Part shown: positions 43,756 to 52,228 of the stretch, one piece after another
Layout of the letters: every line of letters begins with the position of its first letter
How positions within the stretch are numbered: position 1 is the first letter of the stretch
Source: an uncultured Adlercreutzia sp.
GTDB taxonomy: Bacteria; Actinomycetota; Coriobacteriia; Coriobacteriales; Eggerthellaceae
Assembly (NCBI GenBank): GCA_910589165.1
Contig: CAJUSP010000003.1
Location: 131,051 to 195,050 of the forward strand
Length of the DNA stretch: 64,000 nucleotides
Reading direction: 5' to 3'
Notes under the pieces: model-generated
Told to the model about the DNA's origin: nothing
Databases searched by the model: none
Seen by the model: the letters and a program-made list of their open reading frames with translations, nothing else
Position numbers and translations under genes: made by a program

Positions 43756-43790
43756 CACCTGGGGTTTTACGAAGATCACCCGCAACGGGT
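43756..43790 (+). promoter_or_regulatory. Reductase regulatory module, copy 2
   Basis: CACCTGG at 43756-43762 and ACCCG-CAA-CGGGT at 43778-43790, the same 22-base offset as at 36746-36782. Matching bases also surround the palindrome (AAG before, TA-T-G-CC after). It lies in the 220-base divergent gap between the LuxR gene and the flavoprotein. Confidence 0.65.
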
Positions 43791-43904
43791 AGTGCCCTCC
43801 CCCGCAACAGGGCATGACGGGGAAGAGGGTGCGGGCCTATTGTTTGGGCCACGGAGGAAACAGCGCCGGGCACCTGCCCGGCACCCGACAAGAAGGAGAG
43901 CCCC

Positions 43905-45560
43905 ATGCAAGATTTGAACCTCACCCCCACCCGCCGTTCCTTTATCAAGTCCGCTGGCATCGCCCTTATGGGGGCCGCCGCCCTCGGCGCCGCCGGATGC
44001 GCCCCCAAGGGCAAAGGAGACGCCGCCCTTTCCGCCACGGGCAACGACGCCGCCCAGGCCGTCTCCGACATCGCGTGGGACGGCGAGTACGACGTGATCG
44101 TCGTGGGCGGCGGCATCGCCGGCCTGTCGGCGGCGGCCACCGTGGCACTCGAGGGCGAGGGCAAGAGCTGCCTGCTCCTGGAGAAGTCGGCGAACTGCGG
44201 CGGCAACAGCTTCGCCTCGTCGGGCTTCTGCATGCACGCCGAGGACGCCGACGCCGTCTACGAGACCTACATCAGCGGCCTGAGCGGCGACACGAACTGC
44301 ACCCCCGAGGACGTGCTGCGCGCCTACGCCCAGGGCATCACCGAGAACGTGCAGTGGGCGAAGGACCTGGGCGGCGAGCCCTACATGAGCGTGTTCCCCA
44401 TCGGATGGGCCGACGAGGAGTCGCGCACGAACCAGATTCCCGAGTATCCCGAGATCCCCGGCGCCGAGCTGCAGGGCGCGTTCAAGTTCAACGGCGGCGA
44501 GGCCGGCGACGGCCCCACCCACATCGCCGTGTTCCTGCAGAACTACGTGCGCGACCACGCCGACACCATCGACTACAAGCTGAGCACCCCCATGACCGCC
44601 CTCGTGCAGGATCCGGCCACGGGCGCCATCCTGGGCGTGGTGGCCGACAACGGCGGCAACAAGTACTACCGGGCCCGGGGCGGCGTGGTCATGTGCACCG
44701 GCGGCTTCGAGAACGACCCGGAGTACCTGGAGCAGTACATGGGCATGCAGGGCGTCACGCCGGCCGCCGCACTGGAGAACACCGCCGACGGACACCGCGC
44801 CTGCCAGAAGGCCGGAGCCGCCCTGTGGCACATGCACGGAGGAGCCTGCTTCTGGCTGGCCCCGCGCAACCTCGACAACACCCAGTTCACGCAGACCCAG
44901 CAGACGGGCCTCACCAAGGAGTTCGGCATCACCGTGGGCGTGAACGGCCGTCGCTTCTACAACGACTGGGACGCCTGCGCCGCCGGTGATGTGCTGCCCA
45001 TCGGCGGGAACCTGACCACGAACGTGGGCTACCGCCACGGCCAGACCCAGTGGGGAGGCCGCTGGATCCACCTGCAGCTGCCGCCGAAGGCCTGGTTCGT
45101 CTTCGACGCGAACGGCCTGGCTGCCGGCGCGCTGCCCGAGGGGCTGACCGACGACCCGGTCGCCGACGGCTGGGCGCACTCTGCCGCCACCATCGAGGAG
45201 CTGGCCGCCCAGATCGAGGTGCCCGCCGACGAGCTGTCGAAGACGGTGGCCCAGTGGAACGAGTTCTGCGAGCGCGGCGAGGACATGGCCTTCTATCGTC
45301 CGAGCAACCACATGACCCCCGTGGCAACCGGCCCGTTCTACGCCATGCTTTGCACGCCCACCCTGCTGAACACCGACGGCGGCCCGGTGCACGATGCCGA
45401 GGCCCGCATCCTCGACCCCTACGGCGACCCCATCCCCAACCTGTACTCCGCCGGCGAGTTCGGCAGCATCTGGGGCGCCATGTACCAGGGCACGGGCAAC
45501 ATCGGCGAGTGCTGCGTCTTCGGCCGCATCGCCGCCCGCAACGCCATGGCCAGCGCCTAG
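43905..45560 (+). CDS. Tat-exported FAD-binding reductase
   Basis: 551 residues. Twin-arginine signal TRRSFIKS, then a cysteine that may be lipidated (GAAGCAPKG). The FAD Rossmann motif VVGGGIAGLSAAATVALEGEG is near residue 65, GVVMCTGGFENDPEY near 260, and the C-terminal NLYSAGEFGSIWGAMYQGTGNIGECCVFGRIA FAD-closing segment. No cytochrome gene is adjacent, unlike the first locus. Substrate unknown. AAGAAGGAG precedes the ATG. It is divergent from its probable LuxR regulator. Confidence 0.88.
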   Translation: MQDLNLTPTRRSFIKSAGIALMGAAALGAAGCAPKGKGDAALSATGNDAAQAVSDIAWDGEYDVIVVGGGIAGLSAAATVALEGEGKSCLLLEKSANCGGNSFASSGFCMHAEDADAVYETYISGLSGDTNCTPEDVLRAYAQGITENVQWAKDLGGEPYMSVFPIGWADEESRTNQIPEYPEIPGAELQGAFKFNGGEAGDGPTHIAVFLQNYVRDHADTIDYKLSTPMTALVQDPATGAILGVVADNGGNKYYRARGGVVMCTGGFENDPEYLEQYMGMQGVTPAAALENTADGHRACQKAGAALWHMHGGACFWLAPRNLDNTQFTQTQQTGLTKEFGITVGVNGRRFYNDWDACAAGDVLPIGGNLTTNVGYRHGQTQWGGRWIHLQLPPKAWFVFDANGLAAGALPEGLTDDPVADGWAHSAATIEELAAQIEVPADELSKTVAQWNEFCERGEDMAFYRPSNHMTPVATGPFYAMLCTPTLLNTDGGPVHDAEARILDPYGDPIPNLYSAGEFGSIWGAMYQGTGNIGECCVFGRIAARNAMASA

Positions 45561-45582
45561 CCTTTCGCCCTCCCCTTCTTGG

Positions 45583-45611
45583 AAGCAGCCCCTCCACCCG
45601 AGGGGCTGCTT
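45583..45611 (+). terminator. Terminator of the second flavoprotein gene
   Basis: Perfect 12-bp stem (AAGCAGCCCCTC/GAGGGGCTGCTT) with a five-base loop and a short TTC tail, 22 bases past the stop. Confidence 0.8.
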
Positions 45612-45639
45612 TCGGTTGCACGCATTCCCTGGGAATAGA

Positions 45640-45663
45640 AGAAGCCTCCCGGAGGAGGCTTCT
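45640..45663 (-). terminator. Terminator of efp
   Basis: Perfect 10-bp stem (AGAAGCCTCC/GGAGGCTTCT, loop of four). On the minus strand it is followed by TCTATTCC. It lies 25 bases past the efp stop. Confidence 0.75.
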
Positions 45664-45688
45664 CGACCTGCGAGGTTGTCCCGCTTGA

Positions 45689-46252
45689 TTAGACGCGCTT
45701 GATGAAGCGGCCGTCGCGGGTGTCGATCTGCAGCACATCGCCGATTTCGATGAAGGTGGGCACCTGCAGCTCCTTGCCAGTTTCCAGGGTGGCCGGCTTG
45801 GTGGTGTTGGTGGCGGTGTCGCCCTTGAAGCCGGGCTCGGTGTGGGTCACCTCAAGCTCGACGAACATCTGGGGCTCAAGGCTGATGAGCTCGTCGCCGG
45901 CGTAGAGCAGCGTGGCCTCGTCGTTCTCCTTCAGCCAATCGGTGGCAGAGCCCACGGTGTCCACAGGAATGGCCACCTGCTCGTAGGTGTCGTTGTCCAT
46001 GAAGTAGTAGTCGGCGCCGTCGTTGTACAGGTACTGCATCTTCTTGGAATCGAGGCGCACGGAATCGAACTTGGTGCCGGAGTTGAAGGTGTAGTCGACC
46101 ACGCGGCCGGTCTTGATGTCCTTCAGCTTGGTGCGCACGAACGCCCCGCCCTTGCCGGGCTTCACATGCTGGAACTCGACGATGGTGCACATCTTGCCGT
46201 TGTTGATGATGCACATGCCGTTCTTGAAATCGGCGGTGGAAATGCTGGCCAC
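45689..46252 (-). CDS. efp: Elongation factor P
   Basis: Relieves ribosome stalling at poly-proline. 187 residues, three beta-barrel domains. The tip loop is KPGKGGAF with the conserved lysine at residue 34. The C-terminal signature is ETGKELQVPTFIEIGDVLQIDTRDGRFIKR. No EpmA-type modification gene is seen nearby. AAAGGAAGC precedes the ATG. It is followed by its own terminator and lies 18 bases after the YitT-like gene on the same strand. Confidence 0.96.
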   Translation of the reverse strand: MASISTADFKNGMCIINNGKMCTIVEFQHVKPGKGGAFVRTKLKDIKTGRVVDYTFNSGTKFDSVRLDSKKMQYLYNDGADYYFMDNDTYEQVAIPVDTVGSATDWLKENDEATLLYAGDELISLEPQMFVELEVTHTEPGFKGDTATNTTKPATLETGKELQVPTFIEIGDVLQIDTRDGRFIKRV

Positions 46253-46270
46253 GAATGCTTCCTTTCACGT

Positions 46271-47086
46271 TCACGCGGCGGGGCTCGCAGGCCCGCACTC
46301 CGCGTCTGATTCACAAACTGGTTCATTATAGCCGTCTTCGCGCGGTCGCGCAAAGGAACGCACCTTGCCATAGAGCGCCATGTACACATTCACGATCATG
46401 CCGGTGAACACCGCGCACACGAGCGTGCCCTCGCGCACGCCGGCCAAATGCCCCGCAAACACGAAGGCGCAGATGGTCGCCAGGGCCGCGCAAGACAGAT
46501 CGAACAGCACCTTGCCCGTGCCGAAGCGGATGCCCGTCTTGCGCACCACGGCCTGCACCACGGCCTCGCCGCAGTTCATAACCGTGCCAGAAACGACCGT
46601 CATCACAATGCCTGCGGCCAGCACCGCCATGCCGCCGATAAGCCACAGCCACGAGAACCCGTAGCTGGCGGGCGCGGCCTCGCCGATGAGCGCCATGAAG
46701 GCATCGATGCACACGCCGAAGAATACCGAAATGGGAATCTGCCACAAATCGACGAGACGGAAATCGCGACGTAGGATGGCAACTTGCACGAGCACAAGAA
46801 AGCACTGCCACGCCAGCATGAAGGTACCGAAGCTCACGGCGGTAAACGCGATGCTGAGCACGTTGGGCGTCGCGGAAATCGGCGAGTTGCCCAGGTTGGC
46901 CTTCACGATGATGTCGATGCCGAGGGCCATGACGGCCACGCCGGCGAGCATGAGCGCGATGCGGCCCGTTAGGTACAGCGCTGCTCGCAGGCTCGGGCGC
47001 GGCCGGGCAGAGCGTCTGGCCGGCTCCTCACCGGAGGGCGAGACCGCACGCGACGACGCGCCCATGCCCGAGCGCTCGCGCCCCAT
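46271..47086 (-). CDS. YitT/YczE-family membrane protein
   Basis: 271 residues. A basic hydrophilic N-terminus of ~35 residues, then about six membrane helices including GVAVMALGIDIIVKANLGNSPIS and the SGTVMNCGEAVVQAVVRKTGI segment. The family has no firm function. The chosen ATG at 47086 (MGRERSG) has AAGGGA six bases ahead. A GTG at 47149, overlapping the stop of a 9-codon ORF by GTGA, is an alternative start. It is upstream of efp and may be co-transcribed with it. Confidence 0.78.
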   Translation of the reverse strand: MGRERSGMGASSRAVSPSGEEPARRSARPRPSLRAALYLTGRIALMLAGVAVMALGIDIIVKANLGNSPISATPNVLSIAFTAVSFGTFMLAWQCFLVLVQVAILRRDFRLVDLWQIPISVFFGVCIDAFMALIGEAAPASYGFSWLWLIGGMAVLAAGIVMTVVSGTVMNCGEAVVQAVVRKTGIRFGTGKVLFDLSCAALATICAFVFAGHLAGVREGTLVCAVFTGMIVNVYMALYGKVRSFARPREDGYNEPVCESDAECGPASPAA

Positions 47087-47145
47087 GGACTTTCCCTTGA
47101 CCCGAATCTCGTTTCCGCGGTTTTCCGGTCGTGCCGTCAATAGTC

Positions 47146-47175
47146 TCACCGTCCTCTCGGTCGTCGCGGCCGCAT
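47146..47175 (-). CDS. Nine-codon Arg-rich upstream ORF
   Basis: It reads MRPRRPRGR, five arginines in nine residues, with an excellent AGGAGG ribosome site. Its TGA overlaps a GTG in frame with the YitT-like gene. A TATAAA lies about 15 bases upstream. Possibly a leader peptide; too short to be sure. Confidence 0.45.
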   Translation of the reverse strand: MRPRRPRGR

Positions 47176-47367
47176 TTCCTCCTCTTTTTATAGCACTGGG
47201 GAAAATTGACGGGGCGCCGATTTACGCGAGGACGGGCAAACCGCCGATTGACGGAAAGTAAGGCACCGTTAACCATTGAGGAACGACCGATCAGCTAGAG
47301 CGATCGAGCCGAGAAGAGCCCCGCAAAAAATGTCTCTCATTTGACTTTCTGCTATGCCACAAAAAGC

Positions 47368-48315
47368 CTACGGCTCGATACGAGCACCGGAAAGAGTGAT
47401 TTCGAAAACGCCGGCTGAGGCCTGGGCGCTCAGGTGCATGTGCATGGCTCGGGCAAGGTTGGCGGCAATAGCGAGGCCCAACCCGCTGCCGCCGGCTTGG
47501 CGGGCGCCGTCGCCGCGGTAGAAGCGGTCGAAGACGCGGGGCATGTCGAGCGCCTCCAGTCGGTCGGCGGGATTGGAGACGATAAGTTCGAACGCGCCCG
47601 GTTCGACAGAGCTGCCAGAAGAATGCCCCACGGTTCCGGTGTCACCGCCGACCGCCCGTAGCTCGATGCGGGGTGCACCGCTTCCATGGCGCAGGCAGTT
47701 GTCGAGCAGGTTGCCAACGATGCGGGCGAGCGCCTCGCCATCGGCACGCACGACCACCGCCGCGTCGGGAAGCGCCACTACAGGCTCCCAACCACGCTCG
47801 GCGAAAGCCGGATAGCGGCTGCTAAGGGCCTCGGCAACCACGGCGCAGATATCAACCTCCTCGCAAGCCGGCATCTGCTCGCCTTCGTCCACTTTGGCGA
47901 ACTCGAACAGCTGATCCACGAGCCCGCGCATGACGCCGAGGCGCTCGGCAGCCGCGGCCACGCACTCATCGCGCTCAGCGGCATCGTCGGCCAACGCATA
48001 CAGCTGCAGAAAGCCCTGGGCACCCGCCAGCGGCGTGCGCACATCGTGGGAGAACGACGCCAGGTTCCGCTGCAGCTCGCGTCGCTCCGCATCTGCCTCC
48101 CGCCGCGCCCCGTCCGATTCCTCGATCAGCGCGTTCATCTCAAGCGCCAACGCCCGGGCCGCCGGCGTCGGGAACGTCACACGCACTTTCCCCGCCCGGC
48201 CCCGTCCCCGCGCCAACAACAGTAGCTCCATGGCCCGCAGCTGCCGCTCGTTCAACCAGAGCACCGCCGCCAACGCACAGGCCAGCAGCAGGCACACCAC
48301 ACTCAGCCCGATCAT
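47368..48315 (-). CDS. Sensor histidine kinase
   Basis: 315 residues. One N-terminal membrane helix (1-22), no evident extracellular sensor, HisKA with SFSHDVRTPLAG (H90), and HATPase motifs NLLDNCLRHG and GGSGLGLAIAANLA. This small, sensor-poor layout is typical of kinases that sense through an adjacent ABC transporter. It is last in the RR-ATPase-permease-kinase operon, two bases from the permease. AGAGGA precedes the ATG. The 281-base stretch after it has no gene except the small ORF at 47146. Confidence 0.9.
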   Translation of the reverse strand: MIGLSVVCLLLACALAAVLWLNERQLRAMELLLLARGRGRAGKVRVTFPTPAARALALEMNALIEESDGARREADAERRELQRNLASFSHDVRTPLAGAQGFLQLYALADDAAERDECVAAAAERLGVMRGLVDQLFEFAKVDEGEQMPACEEVDICAVVAEALSSRYPAFAERGWEPVVALPDAAVVVRADGEALARIVGNLLDNCLRHGSGAPRIELRAVGGDTGTVGHSSGSSVEPGAFELIVSNPADRLEALDMPRVFDRFYRGDGARQAGGSGLGLAIAANLARAMHMHLSAQASAGVFEITLSGARIEP

Positions 48316-48317
48316 CT

Positions 48318-49112
48318 CTAAATCCTCTTCCGCCGAATCGCCAGCCAACACAACGCCATCGCCGCAGCTGCCCCCACCGCAGGACTCAGCATATCGAGCG
48401 CCAATGGCGGCATCCCGCTTATCCCCACACGCTCCACAACCTGAAGGGGCAGCCACGAGATAACCCCATCCATCACCCCCTCTGCACCTAGCCAAAAGGC
48501 AATGGCACCTAGAGCGCTTTCGAAGACGGAACAGCACAGCAGAACCGCGAAAAGCACCGCCACGGTTTTCCGCCCCGTCGCCAAGAGCACCGTCAAGGTG
48601 ACCATGGAGCAGAACACGGCCGCCAGCACCACCATCATTGCCCAGCGCACGAATCTCCCCCCGCTGAACCCCACGCTCATCAAGGCGAACGGAAGGAACG
48701 CAGCCCACGTGGCGACGAATGCCACGAGCACCATGGACAACGCCACCACAGCGGATAGCGTCGTCATAGCGAGCACATAGTCTTGACGAGCGCCTTTTCC
48801 GACCATCAAAGACCGCAGGCCGCCCTGGTGGCCGTCGTCGGAATAAAGCACCGCCACAACCAGCGAAGTGAAAAGGCACAGGTACAGCGGCGCATGATAT
48901 GCGCTCAGCACAAGTTCCGCATCGACAACCACCCCCTGCCAATCGCCCAAAATATTCAGCGGGGGCAGTCCAGCAATCTGCGACCCCATCAGCGCATTTT
49001 CAGCCACCGAACGGCCAACCACATAGGCGATGAACGCAGTTAAACCGAGAAACCCCCAGAATGTCACGCTTCGAATCAGCCGATAGAGTTGGGCATGCAG
49101 AAGGTTAAGCAT
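48318..49112 (-). CDS. ABC-2-type transporter permease
   Basis: 264 residues, about six membrane helices, starting MLNLLHAQLYRLIRSVTFWGF, the usual N-terminus of antibiotic/lantibiotic ABC exporters of the EcsB/LanEFG sort. The ATG at 49112 has GGGAGG; a GTG nine bases upstream is an alternative. It overlaps the ATPase stop by eight bases, so translation is coupled. Confidence 0.85.
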   Translation of the reverse strand: MLNLLHAQLYRLIRSVTFWGFLGLTAFIAYVVGRSVAENALMGSQIAGLPPLNILGDWQGVVVDAELVLSAYHAPLYLCLFTSLVVAVLYSDDGHQGGLRSLMVGKGARQDYVLAMTTLSAVVALSMVLVAFVATWAAFLPFALMSVGFSGGRFVRWAMMVVLAAVFCSMVTLTVLLATGRKTVAVLFAVLLCCSVFESALGAIAFWLGAEGVMDGVISWLPLQVVERVGISGMPPLALDMLSPAVGAAAAMALCWLAIRRKRI

Positions 49113-50169
49113 CCTTCTCACCTCCCTTTCCGCGTATGGGGGCGGTGCCGCCCATGAGGGTTACGAAGTAGTCTTCGATATCGCGGCTGTGGGTGTAGAG
49201 GCCGCTGACGGGGATGTCCGCCTCCAGCAGCACGCGGCCCACTTCCTCGCATGAGAGCGGAGCGGCCTTTGCGGGCGATGCAGCCGTGCCCGACTCTTCC
49301 GCCGCCTCAAGTCCCACCGATGCCGCAGCGTTCCCTTCCATCGCCTTCCCGGCTAATGCCATCGCCGGCGACAGGGGCGCCATGTCGGCGCCGATGCGGA
49401 TGGCGTCGTTGGGCATCACGGTGGACGACGCGGCGGGCCAGCGCTGCTGGAGCACGGCCACGGCCCGGGGCGCCTCGGGGGTTTCCACGCACAGGTAGTC
49501 GGTGCACTCGGCGGCCACCTGGTCGGCCGTCACCTCGCAGACGAGCCGCCCTTCGCGGATGACGCCGTAGCGCGTGACCATGCGATCGAGCTGATCGAGC
49601 ACGTGGGAGCTGACGAGCACGGCCACCTGCCGCGTCTCGGCCAGATTCACCAGCAGCTCGCGCACCTGGCGCACGCCCTCGGGATCGAGGCCGTTGAAGG
49701 GCTCGTCCAGAAGCAGTACGTCCGGTTCCCCCACCAGCGCCAAGGCCAAGCCCAGCCGCTGCTTCATGCCCAGCGAGAACCCGGCCGCCCGCTCCCGCGC
49801 CGCCAGATCGAGTCCCACGGCCTGCAAGGCACACGCCGCGGCCTCCTTCGCATCGGGGAGCCCCTGGGCCAGGGCCCGCACCATCACGTTCTGGAAGGCG
49901 GTAAGCGACGGATTCACCGCCGGGTGCTCGATGAGGCAGCCGACATGCGCGCTCGTCTGGCAGGGGCCCAGCGCCTCGCCGCAGATTTCCACCGCGCCCG
50001 CCGTCGGCGCCAAGTATCCCGCGAGCATCTTCAGCAGCGTCGACTTACCGGCCCCGTTGCGACCCACCAAGCCGTAGAGGTCGCCGGGCGCCAGGGCCAG
50101 CGAGACGCTGTCCACCACCCGCTTGCGCCAGAAGTCGCGCGTCAGGTTCTCGCATTTCAAGGCGAACAT
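49105..50169 (-). CDS. ABC transporter ATP-binding protein
   Basis: 354 residues. Walker A GRNGAGKST at 36-44, signature FSLGMKQRLGLALAL, Walker B VLLLDEPFNGLDPEG. The C-terminal ~130 residues are an accessory region, as in bacitracin/lantibiotic-type exporters. The start chosen is MFALKCENL (AAGGGA upstream); the ATG at 50196 is an alternative. Probably part of a drug or peptide exporter with the permease, controlled by the adjoining two-component pair. Confidence 0.92.
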   Translation of the reverse strand: MFALKCENLTRDFWRKRVVDSVSLALAPGDLYGLVGRNGAGKSTLLKMLAGYLAPTAGAVEICGEALGPCQTSAHVGCLIEHPAVNPSLTAFQNVMVRALAQGLPDAKEAAACALQAVGLDLAARERAAGFSLGMKQRLGLALALVGEPDVLLLDEPFNGLDPEGVRQVRELLVNLAETRQVAVLVSSHVLDQLDRMVTRYGVIREGRLVCEVTADQVAAECTDYLCVETPEAPRAVAVLQQRWPAASSTVMPNDAIRIGADMAPLSPAMALAGKAMEGNAAASVGLEAAEESGTAASPAKAAPLSCEEVGRVLLEADIPVSGLYTHSRDIEDYFVTLMGGTAPIRGKGGEKDA

Positions 50170-50265
50170 GGCGTCTTCCCTTCTCGTCGGTTCCATGCCT
50201 CAAGCATAGCGGGGCGGTCTTTAGGAAGTGCCCAGGAAATGCCAAGATTGTTCCAAGATGGGAAA

Positions 50266-51009
50266 TCAGGGCAGGTCGCGCAGCTTGAACCCTAGGCCCC
50301 AGACGGTTTCCAGGTAGTCCTCGGCGCCGGCGGCCCGCAGCTTCGCGCGGATGTTGCCGATATGAGTGGCCACGGCCTTGTCCTCGAGCGCCCCCTCGCT
50401 GCCGGCGGCAGCCGCCGAGAGGTTGGCCTTGGTGAGCACGCGGCGCGGTTCGGCCATAAGCGCGGACACCATGGCAAATTCCGTGGGCGTCAGGTGGATG
50501 GGCGCGCCGGCGGCGGAGAAGGTGTGGGCAGTTGGGTCGAGAGTCCAGGTGCCGTAACGCAAGATGGGCTCGGTTGGGCGGCAAGGGCATGGCCCTTGCC
50601 CTACGGGGGTGGTCGCGACAGGTTCGGTCGTTGAGGCGGCCTTTGCCGCTCTTCGGAGCACGGCTTCGGCGCGAGCATGCAGCTCTTCCAGGTCGAAGGG
50701 CTTTACCAGGTAGTCGTCGGCGCCCAGGTTCAGCAGGCTCACCCGGTCGGCTACCGTAGCCCGGGCCGAGAGCACGATGACGGACACCCCGGCCGCCCGG
50801 GCTGCCGCAACCACCTCTTCCCCCGACGCGCCGGGCAGCATGAGATCGCAGATCAGCAGGTCGAAGCGGCCGCCCTCGAGGCGCAGCAGTCCCTCGGTAC
50901 CGGAGAACGCCGCCGTGCACGCCGCGCCCAGCTTCCCCAGGTAGGAGCACACCACGCGATTGATGGCATCGTCATCTTCGACAACCAGTATACGCAGGCC
51001 CTCTACCAT
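50266..51009 (-). CDS. OmpR/VanR-type response regulator
   Basis: 247 residues. Receiver domain 1-120 with acidic pocket EDDD (11-14) and phospho-Asp55 in LLICDLMLPG; K103 in LVKPFD. A long linker (about 121-150) follows, then a winged-helix DNA-binding domain 150-247. The linker codons 137-144 are a perfect copy of the palindromic repeat found near recN and uvrB (see 50580-50600). It is first in the operon with the ABC exporter and kinase. GAGAGGGGG precedes the ATG. Confidence 0.92.
   Translation of the reverse strand: MVEGLRILVVEDDDAINRVVCSYLGKLGAACTAAFSGTEGLLRLEGGRFDLLICDLMLPGASGEEVVAAARAAGVSVIVLSARATVADRVSLLNLGADDYLVKPFDLEELHARAEAVLRRAAKAASTTEPVATTPVGQGPCPCRPTEPILRYGTWTLDPTAHTFSAAGAPIHLTPTEFAMVSALMAEPRRVLTKANLSAAAAGSEGALEDKAVATHIGNIRAKLRAAGAEDYLETVWGLGFKLRDLP
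50580..50600. repeat. Palindromic repeat copy inside a coding sequence
   Basis: The perfect arms GGCAAGGGC/GCCCTTGCC around ATG, followed by CTACGGGGG, lie in frame in the response regulator, encoding part of VGQGPCPCRP in the inter-domain linker. Confidence 0.9.
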
Positions 51010-51082
51010 GGCACACCCCCTCTCTTCTGCGGAAAACCGACGATGGATGAGACAAGTCAGACGGTTGGCTGTCTCATCCGGC

Positions 51083-52228
51083 CTAGATGACCACCGTCTC
51101 GTGGGTGCTCTTGGTGAACACCTCGAAGCCGTCGTCGGTGATAACGCCGAAGTCCTCCAGGCGCATGCCGAACTTGCCCGGCAGGTAGATGCCCGGCTCC
51201 ACGGTGACCACGTTGCCGGCCACGAGCGGCTTCTCGTTGCGCGGCGCGAGCACCGGCTCCTCGTGGATATCGAGCCCCACGCCGTGGCCGAGCCCGTGGC
51301 CCATGCAGCCGGCGAACCCGTGCTCGGCGAGCACCGCCTCGGCCCGCTCGTGGGCCTCGCGCCCCGTGACGCCGGGGGCCAGCATCGCCTCCACGGCCTC
51401 GTTGGCCGCGCGCACCGCCTCCCAGGCGCGGCGCATCTCGCCCTCGGGCTCGCCGAGGAACACCGTGCGGGTCATGTCCGAGCAGTACCCGTAGGCCCGC
51501 GCGCCGAAGTCGAGCACGACGCACTGGCCGGCCTCGAGCACCGTAGCACCGGGAATGGCGTGCGGGCTCGCCCCGTTCTCGCCGGTGGCCACAATGGAGG
51601 GGAAGGCCAGGCCCTGGGCGCCGTGGCGCACCATGAAATCCTCCAGCTCAAGCTGCACCGCGCGCTCGGTCATGCCCGGCTTCATATACTTCACGATATG
51701 CTCGAAGGCGGCGTCGGTAATGGCCTGGGCCGCCCGCATGCGGGCCACCTCGTAGGTGTCCTTCACGGCGCGCAGGCCCACCACGAGCCCGTCGGTCACG
51801 CCGATGGGGAACTCCTCTGGGAAGGCCTTTTCCAGCGCCCGGTACTCCCCGATGGTCATGGTGTCCTCCACCTGCAGCTCGGCCCCGGGCATGCCGTGCA
51901 GCCACGAGCCGTTCCACTGGCGCGCCACGAAGGCGGCATGGCCCTCGCGCTCCACATCGACCTTGATGGGCGTGCGGCGCGCGGCCTCCTGGCAGGCGGC
52001 GGCATAGCGGGAATCGGTGTGTAGCACCGCGCGGTCGCCGCTCACGTAGAGGGCGTGGGCCGCCTCGTCGTCGAACACGTCGTCGAAGGCCGTGGCCCAG
52101 CGGATGTTCGACGTGTCGCGCAGCACCATGGGGCTCGGCCGCCCATCGCGCAGCTGGGCCAAGGCCCGCAGCAGCTGCCCCAAGTGCCACTCGCAGGCCA
52201 CCGGGTTGTAAAGCTCGTTGTACGCCAT
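51083..52228 (-). CDS. M24-family Xaa-Pro peptidase
   Basis: 381 residues. A creatinase-like N-terminal domain and the pita-bread catalytic domain with metal-ligand regions VVLDFGARAYGYCSDMTRT, HGLGHGVGLDIHEEP, TVEPGIYLPGKFGMRLEDFGVI. It likely cleaves X-Pro dipeptides. It is translationally coupled to aroQ: its ATG shares one base with the aroQ TAA (TAATG). GGAAGGGGAG precedes it. A common neighbour of aroQ and efp in Gram-positives. Confidence 0.92.
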   Translation of the reverse strand: MAYNELYNPVACEWHLGQLLRALAQLRDGRPSPMVLRDTSNIRWATAFDDVFDDEAAHALYVSGDRAVLHTDSRYAAACQEAARRTPIKVDVEREGHAAFVARQWNGSWLHGMPGAELQVEDTMTIGEYRALEKAFPEEFPIGVTDGLVVGLRAVKDTYEVARMRAAQAITDAAFEHIVKYMKPGMTERAVQLELEDFMVRHGAQGLAFPSIVATGENGASPHAIPGATVLEAGQCVVLDFGARAYGYCSDMTRTVFLGEPEGEMRRAWEAVRAANEAVEAMLAPGVTGREAHERAEAVLAEHGFAGCMGHGLGHGVGLDIHEEPVLAPRNEKPLVAGNVVTVEPGIYLPGKFGMRLEDFGVITDDGFEVFTKSTHETVVI

